From the NCBI GenBank assembly GCA_963826795.1, contig CAWGYT010000010.1:248001-312000 (forward strand): 64,000 nt of DNA, read 5' to 3'. The stretch's first letter is position 1; the number at the start of each line of letters is the position of its first letter. Source of the DNA: CAWGYT01 sp963826795 (GTDB taxonomy: Bacteria; Planctomycetota; Planctomycetia; Pirellulales; Pirellulaceae). Positions 18,923 to 27,592 of the stretch are shown piece by piece. Under the pieces are notes generated by a model. That model saw only the letters and a program-made list of their open reading frames with translations, was not told the DNA's origin and made no database searches. The position numbers were made by a program, and so were the translations under genes.

Positions 18923-19516
18923 CTACGGATCGGCGAAGAATTCATCAGGATGGGCGTTGATGTACTTGATCGCTATCGCGTCAAAATCTTCCGTGAGGTC
19001 ATAGAGTTTTTCATCCAGTGGATCAAATTTGCCACTGTCTATTGCGTCAAGTTGCTCGGAACGATGTTGCCGATCCGTTGACGGTTTCCCGTTGGGAAAC
19101 AAGGCGATGGCCTGCTGCAGAATTGCCTTGTGTTTCTCGGCCTCGAGCATCGTGAAGCCATCGAGTGCTTGTTGCCACACCATGCCAGTACTGTTGTAGA
19201 AGAATTGATGATGGCCGCCATTGTTGACCTCGGATATGTACCACGTTGCGGCGTAGATTCCGAGTTGGCCTTTTGTGGCAGGCTTTACTGAGCGGTGGAA
19301 TGTAGTTTCATCGGAGTAAAAGTCGGCTTGCTGCCAGATCACATCCAGTACGTCAAAGGCGAGATTGTCATCGGATGCCGGACGGGGAATCTTGAACGTT
19401 GAGGGGGAAGCAGCCATTGGGCTTTTTGAATCCGTATTCGATGCGGTGGGTGTCGGCTCACATCCAACGAGCAACGACACAGCAAGGACTGCGAAATATC
19501 GGGAGAGAGCGTCCAT
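18923..19516 (-). CDS. DUF4375-domain lipoprotein
   Basis: The start at 19516 gives a lipoprotein signal (MDALSRYFAVLAVSLLVGCE). The mature domain has DUF4375 (DMP19-type) features: YISEVNNGGHHQFFYNSTG (about residues 95-113), an alpha-helical MLEAEKHKAILQQAIALFP, and the C-terminal FDPLDEKLYDLTEDFDAIAI followed by KYINAHPDEFF. 197 residues, complete. The molecular function of this domain is unknown. It sits among recombinase and integrase remnants. Confidence 0.75.
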   Translation of the reverse strand: MDALSRYFAVLAVSLLVGCEPTPTASNTDSKSPMAASPSTFKIPRPASDDNLAFDVLDVIWQQADFYSDETTFHRSVKPATKGQLGIYAATWYISEVNNGGHHQFFYNSTGMVWQQALDGFTMLEAEKHKAILQQAIALFPNGKPSTDRQHRSEQLDAIDSGKFDPLDEKLYDLTEDFDAIAIKYINAHPDEFFADP

Positions 19517-19588
19517 GTGGAGCGATCTGTGCCAGCGAACGATCCGACTACAGCACCGCTCTAACTTCCCCATGATCAAGAACCCAAG

Positions 19589-19792
19589 GTCATTTATGGC
19601 ATGCGCGCCGAACTGCGACTTCGTCACTATCAATACGAAACCGAAAAGGCCTATCTCGCATGGGTCCGACGATTCATCCCCCACTGCGGCCCCGCCGACC
19701 TCGCCAATGTAAACGAAAACAAGATCAGAGAATTTCTGACGGAACTTGCCGTCGATGGAAATGTCGCGGAACAGAATCGCACCACATTCCCA
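19589..19792 (+). pseudogene. N-terminal remnant of an integron-type tyrosine recombinase
   Basis: VIYGMRAELRLRHYQYETEK, then AYLAWVRRFIPHCG and IREFLTELAVDGNVAEQNR is the N-terminal core-binding domain of IntI-like integrases (LRxRHYSxxTExAYxxWVxRFI, then FLTxLAVxxxVA). The sequence diverges after NVAEQN and the catalytic domain (R-H-R-Y) is absent. No attC-like array follows. Confidence 0.7.
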
Positions 19793-20150
19793 AGTTCCAT
19801 CACACTACTCTCCTAGTGAGCCACCTTGCTACCACTGGGAGCAGTATGCCTCTCTCTGCCGGGCTACGCCACGGCAACTTGGGACAACGGAACAAAGCGG
19901 ATCCCTCCAGCGCCGAGCAGACCCTCCTGCGAAGAGATCCGTGCACCCGATTCCCAATCGAGCCGCGTCAGGGACCGCAATTCCGATGATGCTGAGCGGG
20001 CTGCCTCAGAACTTGCACGCTTGCTTCAAGGACACCTAGCAATCGAGGGAGGCTGCCAATTAGCGCCTCCCTCAACGTGTGTTGCTCGAATCCGTAGCCG
20101 CCTAAAGCAATTGGTTATTGCTGGCCCGGAGGGACGTCAGCGCGACCACC
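19793..20150. other. Non-coding spacer with a hairpin at 20045-20073
   Basis: About 350 bases without a recognisable gene. GAGGGAGGC (20045-20053) and GCCTCCCTC (20065-20073) form a 9-bp stem about 80 bases after the stop of the minus-strand gene to the right, so it may end that transcript. It lacks a T tract. Confidence 0.45.
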
Positions 20151-21038
20151 TTACTTGCGACCACCTTTGCCGCCTCCTGGCGCCACTTCTATTGTGAGCG
20201 TAACTTTATTAGCTTCGAATTCCCCAGCATTGGAATCTTCGATCGATACGTTGGGCGCGTAGAATTCGATGGTGTACGATCCGGCAGTCGGTACTCGCAA
20301 GTTATAGCCGTAAACGATTCGGCCTGTAGAGTTGACCTCGGCCGATGCAGACTCGTCAACGATGGGATTCTCTGGATCTGCTACGTTGTAAATCGTCAAC
20401 CAAGCGTGTGCATCATAGACCCGCACCTCGGGGTATGGTGTCTCTCTCAGTGAGAAGTACCCATTTTCGTTTTCTCCCGCCAACGTTCCATAATAGGACA
20501 ACCTATCGGCTAGGTTTTCAAGTTTGATGACGTTCCAGCCGGTCATTTGCGGAGGTGCGTTCGCCAATAGTCCAACCTCTACCCGAATTGGACTGCCCGT
20601 CTTCAATTTAGCTTCGCCCTCAGCAAGATTGTCGCCCCAGGCAGCAAATACCGGTTCGACCATTTCACTGACGAAGCTATCTGCTTGCCATCGGTGGACG
20701 CCCTGCACATAGTACAATCCGTCCACTACGAAAGTCTCTTCTCTGTAGGGGACCTGTCCGAGTAGGTCCTCAGGTTTGACAAATGCACCAATCGGGAAGA
20801 ACAATTTCAGTTCGGTTTGAAAATCGATCGGAGCTTCTTCAATGAAAGGGACGAAGATTGCCGGCACCGACAGGTTGTTGGACGTTGTTTCTTCCCCGGG
20901 CCCACCTCCATTGCCGCCTCCGTTGCCGCCCCCGTTGCCGCCCCCATTGCCGTTGCCACGACCTTGCCCAAACGCTGAACCGGCCACGCTTAGAGTCGCC
21001 AGCAGCACGATTGTCACTGTTAGTTTCACGAGTTTCAT
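20151..21038 (-). CDS. Secreted protein with Gly-Asn repeat linker
   Basis: 295 residues. An AGAGGTGTAAG ribosome-binding region lies before the ATG at 21038. The signal peptide (MKLVKLTVTIVLLATLSVAG) is cut around AFG-Q, followed by a Gly/Asn-rich low-complexity linker made of repeated GNGGG units. Then come an unknown globular domain (PAIFVPFIEEAPIDFQTELK, VDGLYYVQGVHRWQ) and a C-terminal Ig-like beta domain (VYDAHAWLTIYNVADPENPI, TAGSYTIEFYAPN, NKVTLTIEVAPGG). It ends in a Gly/Lys tail. It is probably surface-exposed and may be transcribed with the large secreted gene upstream on the same strand. Confidence 0.65.
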   Translation of the reverse strand: MKLVKLTVTIVLLATLSVAGSAFGQGRGNGNGGGNGGGNGGGNGGGPGEETTSNNLSVPAIFVPFIEEAPIDFQTELKLFFPIGAFVKPEDLLGQVPYREETFVVDGLYYVQGVHRWQADSFVSEMVEPVFAAWGDNLAEGEAKLKTGSPIRVEVGLLANAPPQMTGWNVIKLENLADRLSYYGTLAGENENGYFSLRETPYPEVRVYDAHAWLTIYNVADPENPIVDESASAEVNSTGRIVYGYNLRVPTAGSYTIEFYAPNVSIEDSNAGEFEANKVTLTIEVAPGGGKGGRK

Positions 21039-21203
21039 CTTACACCTCTGTTCTTGCTTACGGGGGTTACAGCACGTCGTCGTCGGCCACGGTGATCACC
21101 GCGGGCGACGACCTGTCAACAACTACACTCTTATCTTTCGCATTCCACCTCCTTCCTTAAAGCTGTGAAGCGGTTCGTCGAGCCAATCGGGAGACACACC
21201 CAA

Positions 21204-24056
21204 CTACTCGCTTTCCGGCCGGCCGAACAGGAAATCCGCGGCTACCGCGTCAACGCTCACCGGCGGTGTCGTAGCGAACGCAAGCCGACCGAAAACACCT
21301 TCGGTATGTCCCGGTCCTTGTCCCGACCAGTAGATTCCGTGGCTGTCCATGGCATTGGACAAATTGCTGCGTGCGACGACTGGCAGAACCTGTGGACCCT
21401 TGGTGTGGCTATTAACTAGAAATTCTGTAGCAGGATTGCCAGAGTTATCTTCGGGGTCGTAAAGCGAAGAGAATTGCTTGGCATAGACTCCCCAGCTACT
21501 GCCGTCCTGGCCGATCGTCTGCCAGGCGATTGCGAAATCACCTTCATGATCCATGCCGACACTGGCGAATCGCTGTGGTCGCTCGAGCGTGTCATTCACT
21601 AAGAACTCTGTCGAGTCCTGTGGACTCACGCTGAATCCACCGTTCTCCGATGGCTCGACAACGTAACGGCGCGCATACACACCCCAACTCACACCCGGCA
21701 CGACGGGAGGCTCTTCCTCCACTTTTGGTACCTCTTGATTGATACTCTGCCAGACCGCGATAAAGTTGCCTGCTCCGTCGATGGCCACGTCCGGGTGCTC
21801 TTGTGCGTCCTTGGTGTATTCATTGACTAAGAACTCTTCTGACTGGCCTGTATCTTGGTGGCTGAACCACCGCGCGAAAATACTTTTTTCGGTGTCCTCC
21901 GGGTTGTTCAATACATTGTGATCGCTGACCCACGCGACGACGTATTGTTCGTCTTCGTTCATGGAGACAGTCGGGGACACTTGATCCAAGTAAGTGTGCA
22001 CGTTCACCGAAAGTGGCTGCGGCAAAATCGCCGTTCCATCTGCACTGAAATGCTGAGCGTAGATTCCTTGTCCGGAGTCGTCAGCAGACTGCCACACAAC
22101 TACAAAATTTCCTTCGTCATCCATGGCTACGGCCGGAGCGACTTCATCCCCCAGCGTCTCAGTCACCGTGATGATCGAAGTCTCGTTTTCTCGGAAGCCT
22201 GCCTCATCAAAGCTTCCGAGCATTGCATAAATGCCGTAGCCTAATTCGCTGCTGGCTGAATCATTCCACACAGCATGGTCGCTCTGCCAGACGATCACGA
22301 ATGGAGTATGGCCTTCTTGGCTGCTGCGCCCGACTGCCACATCGGGTGCGCTCTGATTGCCGACAGCGACGCTGTTAATCAAACCAAGAGGAATGCTGCT
22401 GGGAGTCTCTGTTCCAGGCACAATCAAGGCAGCGTAGATGCCATTGCTACTGGTATCTGAGGGTTCTTGCCAGCTTTCCCAAGCCACGAGCGATATGCCC
22501 CGATCATCCATCGCGGCGGCGGTCCCGTTGTCCTCAACAGAAACGTAATTGGTCAAAACCAGTTCTGGTCCGTAGACGCCGTAATCCTTGTTGGGCCCCT
22601 GCGTCCGAATGTAGTCGGTCCACCGCACGAAAACGGCCGGCTTATGGCCGCCTTCTCCCTCTTCGACACCGTGGCCATGGTTTGGCACTTCAGGACCGAG
22701 CCAGCCTACAAGGGCCTTTCCAGATCGTAGCATCGCAACGCTCGGGTGCGTCTCTGGCCCCCTTACAGTCTCATTCACCAAAAAAGCAGCCGTAGTGTCG
22801 ACAGTCGGTGGACTACCCGGTTTGCCCAACTCTTTGATCTGGTAGTGCTTGCCTAAGATTCCCCAGCTAAAACCGTCCTCATTTTGGGTTTGCCAAGTGA
22901 CGAGCGCGCTGCCATCTCTATCCAGGCCCAGCGATGGCGCTCGCTGCGGACGCATGGTCGTATCGTTGACGAGTTGATCGCCGATTAATGGATTTGACGC
23001 CAAAGCGTCTGCGGTATCGCCAAACACGGTCATGAAAATATCGGAGCCGCTGCCCTGCTGGCCCTCTACCTGCCAGGCCACTGCAATGCGTCCTCGCTTG
23101 TTGATGGCTGCCGTCGGTGCAGTCACGTCATGATATGTTGTGGCGCTGACTAAAAATGTGGATGTGAGTTCTGGCAAGCCTCCTCCGTCCAGTGTCATCA
23201 CCCGTCCGTGGATTGCAACGCTTTCTTCATCCTCGCCCTCGTCAGCGGTCGCCACGCTTTCCGTCGGACCGCTCCAAGCAATAACGAAACCATCTCTTGT
23301 ATCTGAGGCCACGGTCGGGGCTAACTGGTCCCCGTCTTGGTTGCACAACGTTACTGTTTCAATTCCCTCTGTGGTTACCACCGCAGCCTGAATGTCATAG
23401 CCAGTAACCTGAGACATGCTTGTCCAGGCGATTACCGATCGACCGTCGCGGCCCATGGCCGCCGCAGGTGCAACTCCCTGACCAACGGTCGACTCGCCAT
23501 CGTCCAAAGTCATTGAGAGCAGGTTGTCGACAAACTCCATCCTGCCTGTGCGGAAAATCACATCGTAGCCGCCAGTCACCTGATTTTCAGATTGCCACGC
23601 GATCGCGAAGTTGCCTTGTCCATCTGTTGCAATCGCTGGAGCCTGTTGGTTGCCCAGCCAAGCAATGTTGACCGTGACAGCTTCGCTGATGGGCTGTCCC
23701 TCGGCATCAAACGCGCGAGCGTGAATCCCGAAACCGCTGCCATCCTCTTCCCAAGACTGCCAAGCCGCCATGAAGTAGGGCTTGCCTTCAAGTGACGCGT
23801 CCTCTGCCGTGTCGTCCAGGCCCGTCTCAATGACGACAGCAATCGCAGGGGGGCTCTCCTCAAATGATTGGGAAGGAGCAACTTGAAACTGTGGGCTAAG
23901 AGGTGGGCTAAGAGTACTTAGCACTCGCCTGTCCTCAAGGGATTCCACGAGTAGCCTTCTCAAATACTTCCTCACCGCTAAATGACGACGCGACTTGCTG
24001 ATATTCAAAAAAGGCGGGGAACAATTGAATGAACTTGTAGCAAACATCGCAGGCAA
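21204..24056 (-). CDS. Large secreted repeat protein with LEPR-like N-terminus
   Basis: 950 residues. The N-terminal region carries LRRLLVESLEDRRVLS, the LEPR-like motif placed ahead of large extracellular proteins in planctomycetes. The body is a series of about 50-70-residue repeats of beta-propeller type: AIATDGQGNFAIAWQSE, AVAMDDEGNFVVVWQS, DVAIDGAGNFIAVWQS, SVGMDHEGDFAIAWQTIGQD, each followed by GxxIYAxxF and a VN(D/E) turn. I count at least ten units. No catalytic motif or calcium-binding GGxGxD repeats are seen. The upstream in-frame start at 24056 is taken, but the true start may be an internal ATG nearer the LEPR-like motif. A role in surface adhesion or the extracellular matrix is inferred. 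Confidence 0.75.
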   Translation of the reverse strand: MPAMFATSSFNCSPPFLNISKSRRHLAVRKYLRRLLVESLEDRRVLSTLSPPLSPQFQVAPSQSFEESPPAIAVVIETGLDDTAEDASLEGKPYFMAAWQSWEEDGSGFGIHARAFDAEGQPISEAVTVNIAWLGNQQAPAIATDGQGNFAIAWQSENQVTGGYDVIFRTGRMEFVDNLLSMTLDDGESTVGQGVAPAAAMGRDGRSVIAWTSMSQVTGYDIQAAVVTTEGIETVTLCNQDGDQLAPTVASDTRDGFVIAWSGPTESVATADEGEDEESVAIHGRVMTLDGGGLPELTSTFLVSATTYHDVTAPTAAINKRGRIAVAWQVEGQQGSGSDIFMTVFGDTADALASNPLIGDQLVNDTTMRPQRAPSLGLDRDGSALVTWQTQNEDGFSWGILGKHYQIKELGKPGSPPTVDTTAAFLVNETVRGPETHPSVAMLRSGKALVGWLGPEVPNHGHGVEEGEGGHKPAVFVRWTDYIRTQGPNKDYGVYGPELVLTNYVSVEDNGTAAAMDDRGISLVAWESWQEPSDTSSNGIYAALIVPGTETPSSIPLGLINSVAVGNQSAPDVAVGRSSQEGHTPFVIVWQSDHAVWNDSASSELGYGIYAMLGSFDEAGFRENETSIITVTETLGDEVAPAVAMDDEGNFVVVWQSADDSGQGIYAQHFSADGTAILPQPLSVNVHTYLDQVSPTVSMNEDEQYVVAWVSDHNVLNNPEDTEKSIFARWFSHQDTGQSEEFLVNEYTKDAQEHPDVAIDGAGNFIAVWQSINQEVPKVEEEPPVVPGVSWGVYARRYVVEPSENGGFSVSPQDSTEFLVNDTLERPQRFASVGMDHEGDFAIAWQTIGQDGSSWGVYAKQFSSLYDPEDNSGNPATEFLVNSHTKGPQVLPVVARSNLSNAMDSHGIYWSGQGPGHTEGVFGRLAFATTPPVSVDAVAADFLFGRPESE

Positions 24057-24563
24057 CTCCCATCATCTCGAGACTACTGACTGGTACAAACGAACACTTC
24101 CCCGTCAGCTTGCGTTTAGGCGTGAAGAACAAGTTCTCCCTATGCGGAATATTCTAAAAGACAAGGTGACGTAGCCATCTTTGGTAGTGCTACTGCGACT
24201 ACGTAACGGCGGATCCTTACGAGCCAAACGCTTCTGCGCGTATTAGGCTCACCTAGGGCAGGTGGATCAACTGGTGGGTATTAGCGTGAGTGTGCACGTT
24301 GCGTGCCGCATATATGAGTTGTCCGTGCGGCGAAAGTTCACATCTCAGTAAGTCGATTGAACCGTCATTGCAGTGGGCGGCGAATGTTGAACCGGGTCAT
24401 CCCGTCTTAACTAACTTTGTACGCATTAATTCCGGCTCACAGGCAATATCAATGCCGTCTTACAGAGAATAGGGCCGCGTCGCTTGTGCGTGTCCGCTCA
24501 TACGCACAGGAGGCGTGCGCTCAGTAGACACATCGCCCTTCTTGTCGCTCTCACGATTCAAGA
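24057..24563. other. Non-coding region left of the IS66 element
   Basis: About 500 bases with lower GC than the surroundings and no recognisable coding sequence. It contains the upstream region of the large secreted gene at its left end. Confidence 0.5.
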
Positions 24564-24606
24564 GTAAGCGCCCGGCACAACCAGTCTTGTCGCCACCGGT
24601 AGCCTG

Positions 24607-24629
24607 GGGATTGGTTGGATTCCAATCCC
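24607..24629 (+). terminator. Hairpin inside the IS66 left end
   Basis: GGGATTGG, 7-base loop, CCAATCCC, then TTTGC, ahead of tnpA. It may block transcription entering from outside, as in other insertion sequences. Confidence 0.5.
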
Positions 24630-24649
24630 TTTGCGATGAGGAGACGATC

Positions 24650-25086
24650 ATGGGACGTATCGTGAACGCCGCGTTGCACGAGGCTTGGCGTGTGCAGATT
24701 GCGCAGCAAGCTGCGAGTGGCTTGACGGTGTCCGCGTTTTGTAATCAGGCCGGCGTTTCTGAGCATAGTTTCTATCGGTGGCGCCGGCGACTGAGTGAGT
24801 TACCGCAAGGAGATCAGTCAGCCAGCCAGCCAGCCAGCCAGCCAGGCAGGTCGACAGGGGTTGTCGTGAGTTGGTGCCTCACACGAGCCATTCGACACGG
24901 ACATTCGCCGGCAGCTTCATTCGCATTCCTCTGGAGTCCGACGGTGGATCGTGCTGTCTGGAAGTGATCTTGGCTGACGCAACGCGACTTCGCGTGCCGG
25001 CGCGCTATCCGGCGGCTTGGGAGTTGACGCTGCAGGCGGTCATGAACCGAGTTCGCTGTCACGAATCGGAGACGCGTCACGCTTAA
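24650..25086 (+). pseudogene. tnpA: IS66 TnpA (OrfA), frame break in an AGCC repeat
   Basis: ATG at 24650 after GATGAGGAGACG. The first half is a helix-turn-helix domain (AALHEAWRVQIAQQAASGLT, VSAFCNQAGVSEHSFYRWRR). A run of six AGCC units (24820-24843) follows, after which the frame is lost. The second half (FIRIPLESDGGSCCLEVILA, DATRLRVPARYPAAWELTLQ) continues in another frame to 25086. Losing one 4-base unit, or gaining two, relative to an intact ancestor explains the break. In the family TnpA is a DNA-binding helper required for transposition. Confidence 0.7.
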
Positions 25087-25096
25087 CCTTTCGCCC

Positions 25097-25603
25097 ATGA
25101 CGCGCGTGTTCGTCTACAGCGTTCCCGCGGATATGCGTCGCCAGTTCGATGGTTTGGCGGCCTTGGTGAAGCATGCCATGTCGCAAGATGTGTTCGCCGG
25201 CAATTACTTCGTCTTTTTCAATCGCGTCTGCACACTCTGCAAGGTGCTGCGATGGGAAGGTGATGGATTTTCGATTTGGGCAAAGCGGTTAGAATCGGGC
25301 CGCTTTCAATTGCCGTCGCCTACCGGCGACGCGCTCTCTCGCGAAGTCGATGCCGTCACGCTGTCGCTGATTCTCAATTGCATTGATCTGCGTACTGCCA
25401 AGCGTCGCAAGCGATTCTCGTCGACGAAGAGTGACATGCAACACTCACCACGCGATGTACCGACGGCTTCATCACCAGCGATCACCACGGCTTGCATCTC
25501 GTCGCAAATCACGTCGACGATGATCATCGCAACGGATGAGCTGAAAGAGACATCTGCTTGTCGTTTCTTTCAGCTCTTCTCTTTTCAAAACTCGAAGCGA
25601 TGA
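25097..25603 (+). CDS. tnpB: IS66 TnpB (Orf2)
   Basis: Ten bases after tnpA. The family core is clear: FVYSVPADMRRQFDGLAALV, VFAGNYFVFFNR, KVLRWEGDGFSIWAKRLESG, RFQLP. The usual protein is about 115 residues and ends soon after the RTAKRRKRF region; here the frame runs on to 168 residues with unlikely composition, so the natural stop may have been lost by an indel. TnpB is required for IS66 transposition but its biochemical role is not established. Confidence 0.75.
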   Translation: MTRVFVYSVPADMRRQFDGLAALVKHAMSQDVFAGNYFVFFNRVCTLCKVLRWEGDGFSIWAKRLESGRFQLPSPTGDALSREVDAVTLSLILNCIDLRTAKRRKRFSSTKSDMQHSPRDVPTASSPAITTACISSQITSTMIIATDELKETSACRFFQLFSFQNSKR

Positions 25604-26781
25604 CATAATCACGCTCATCATGGATGTCAATCTCTCAGCCGCCCAGTTGCAGGAAGTCATGAAGCTCAACGAACAGCTTCGTCGCGACTGCGAGGTACTT
25701 CGTTGCGACTACGAAGCGTTGCGTGCGGCCACTCAGCAAATGGTCGACGAGCGCGATCAGCTCAAACAGCAAGTCGAAGAACTACGAGCGACCAACAAGC
25801 AGTTGACGCACATGCTGTGGGGTCGCAAGTCCGAACGACGGTCTGGTGACTCACGCGATCGTCTGCTTCCGGAGTTCGTCAGTCAGTTCGAAGAACCTCA
25901 AGATCCGGCAGTGATCACGGCGACAGAACAGCTTCAGGAGAAGCTTGACGAAGACATCATTGCGGCTTACCGAGCACGTCAAGCAAAACGCCAGAAGCAG
26001 CCACGCAGCGAAGAGATTCCGGCTCACATCGAACGACGCGAACGCGTGCTGGATCTCGCGGACGAAAAGAAAGCCGGATTGACCTACATCGGCGATGCGG
26101 TGACCGAACGCTTGGAGTTGGAACGGCCCAAGGTTTATGTCGATCGCATCGTGCGACGCCAGGATGTGCAGTCCGAAGATCGAACCGCGGGCGTGTTCGC
26201 TCCCCCCGTGCCGCTGGGGATCGTGGAGGGCACCAAGTATGGCTTCGACGTGATCGCCGTCGATGATCGCACTCAAGTATGCGTTCCATCAGCCGACCTA
26301 TCGGCAGCAGGACTGGTTCGCCCAGTGCGGTTGGACTCCCCGCCGGTCGACGATCAATGACATAATCCAACTGGGCGTGGAGACAACGGCCCCTTTGTAC
26401 GCCCAACTGCATCACGAACTCTTGCAGCAAAATGTGATGCTAGCCGATGAGACCACTCTGCTGCTGTTGACGCGCGGTGCGTTGACGGAAGAACAACTTG
26501 CTCAGCTGCGTAAGCGGAAGAAATCCACGACGCGGCAGATGACGGTGGATAACCAGCCGGACCGAGTCGGTTCGGTCACCAGTTATGCCTGGCTGCTGCT
26601 GGGACTGGATGGACTTGCACCTTTCAACGTGTTTCACTGGTCTTTGACGCGTGAGGCGACGACGATCGACGCGCTGCTTGCCTTCGTTTCGCGGCACGGT
26701 CGTGGCCGATGCCCATGATGCCTACACGGAAATTGAACGTCGCTTCCAGGGACGCATCGTGCATGCCAGTTGCAACGTGCA

Positions 26782-27123
26782 TTATCCGGAGTTTGGTTTT
26801 ATCTGGAGAGACAACGCCAAACAGAGGTCTGCGTAGCATTTGGGACGGCATAAGAAGACGGAGACTCCAGATAATTGCAGCCCTTCAAAGGGAGTCGAGA
26901 AACGCCAGAGGTTTCGGAGATGGCTGCCAGCGTGCGGTGCGGCTCGTCCGTTGAGGGCCGGCGCGACACCAGAACGCGTGAACCACCTCTCGTTTCATCT
27001 TGAGAATTATCTGGAGCGATTTTCTCCCGGCGTTGAAGAAAACCCCAGATACTCTCATTATTGGACAAGACACTCGAGATAAATCCACACTCGGGACAAT
27101 GCGCCTTATCTTGGGGGCAAGAT
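26782..27123. mobile_element. 342-bp insertion with 8-bp target duplication inside tnpC
   Basis: The insert is flanked by AACGTGCA at 26774-26781 and at 27124-27131. Removing one copy plus the insert (350 bp) joins ASCNVH to ARREFVEAE in frame. It carries no convincing gene. The motif TTATCTGGAG occurs near 26799 and near 27006 and inverted near 26864. Its right end is a perfect hairpin (TTATCTTG / CAAGATAA, 27106-27125). It has no obvious terminal inverted repeats and is not the 270-bp MITE of this window. Confidence 0.7.
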
Positions 27124-27592
27124 AACGTGCACGCGCGCCGTGAGTTTGTCGAGGCGGAAACTTACGAGCCGATTCTCTGTTCGCAGATCCAGTCGTTGTA
27201 TCGGCAGTCGTACGAGATCGAAGAGCGTGGCAAGTCGATGTCACTGGCGGACCGACTCGCACTGCGTCAACAGGAAGTCGACACGGATTTGGGAGTCGGA
27301 TCGCGTCTTGGCTGGAACAACCCGACGTACGTCTGGCGGCGCTTACCCAAGAGTCGCTTTGGCAAAGCAGTCAACTACCTGAAGAATCAATGGACGGCGC
27401 TCCGTCGCTATCTCGATGACCCACGATTGCCGATCGACAACGAGATAGCTTCATACTACACCTCATGCGAAAGATGGCGAGAGGAATCACCCTTGAGACG
27501 GCTTGTCTCTCGGTGTTTTTCGGCAGTTTGCAGCAATTCTGTTGATGGAAACTCAAAGAGCCACTGCTTGCGATCAAAGCGGATCGCTTGGA

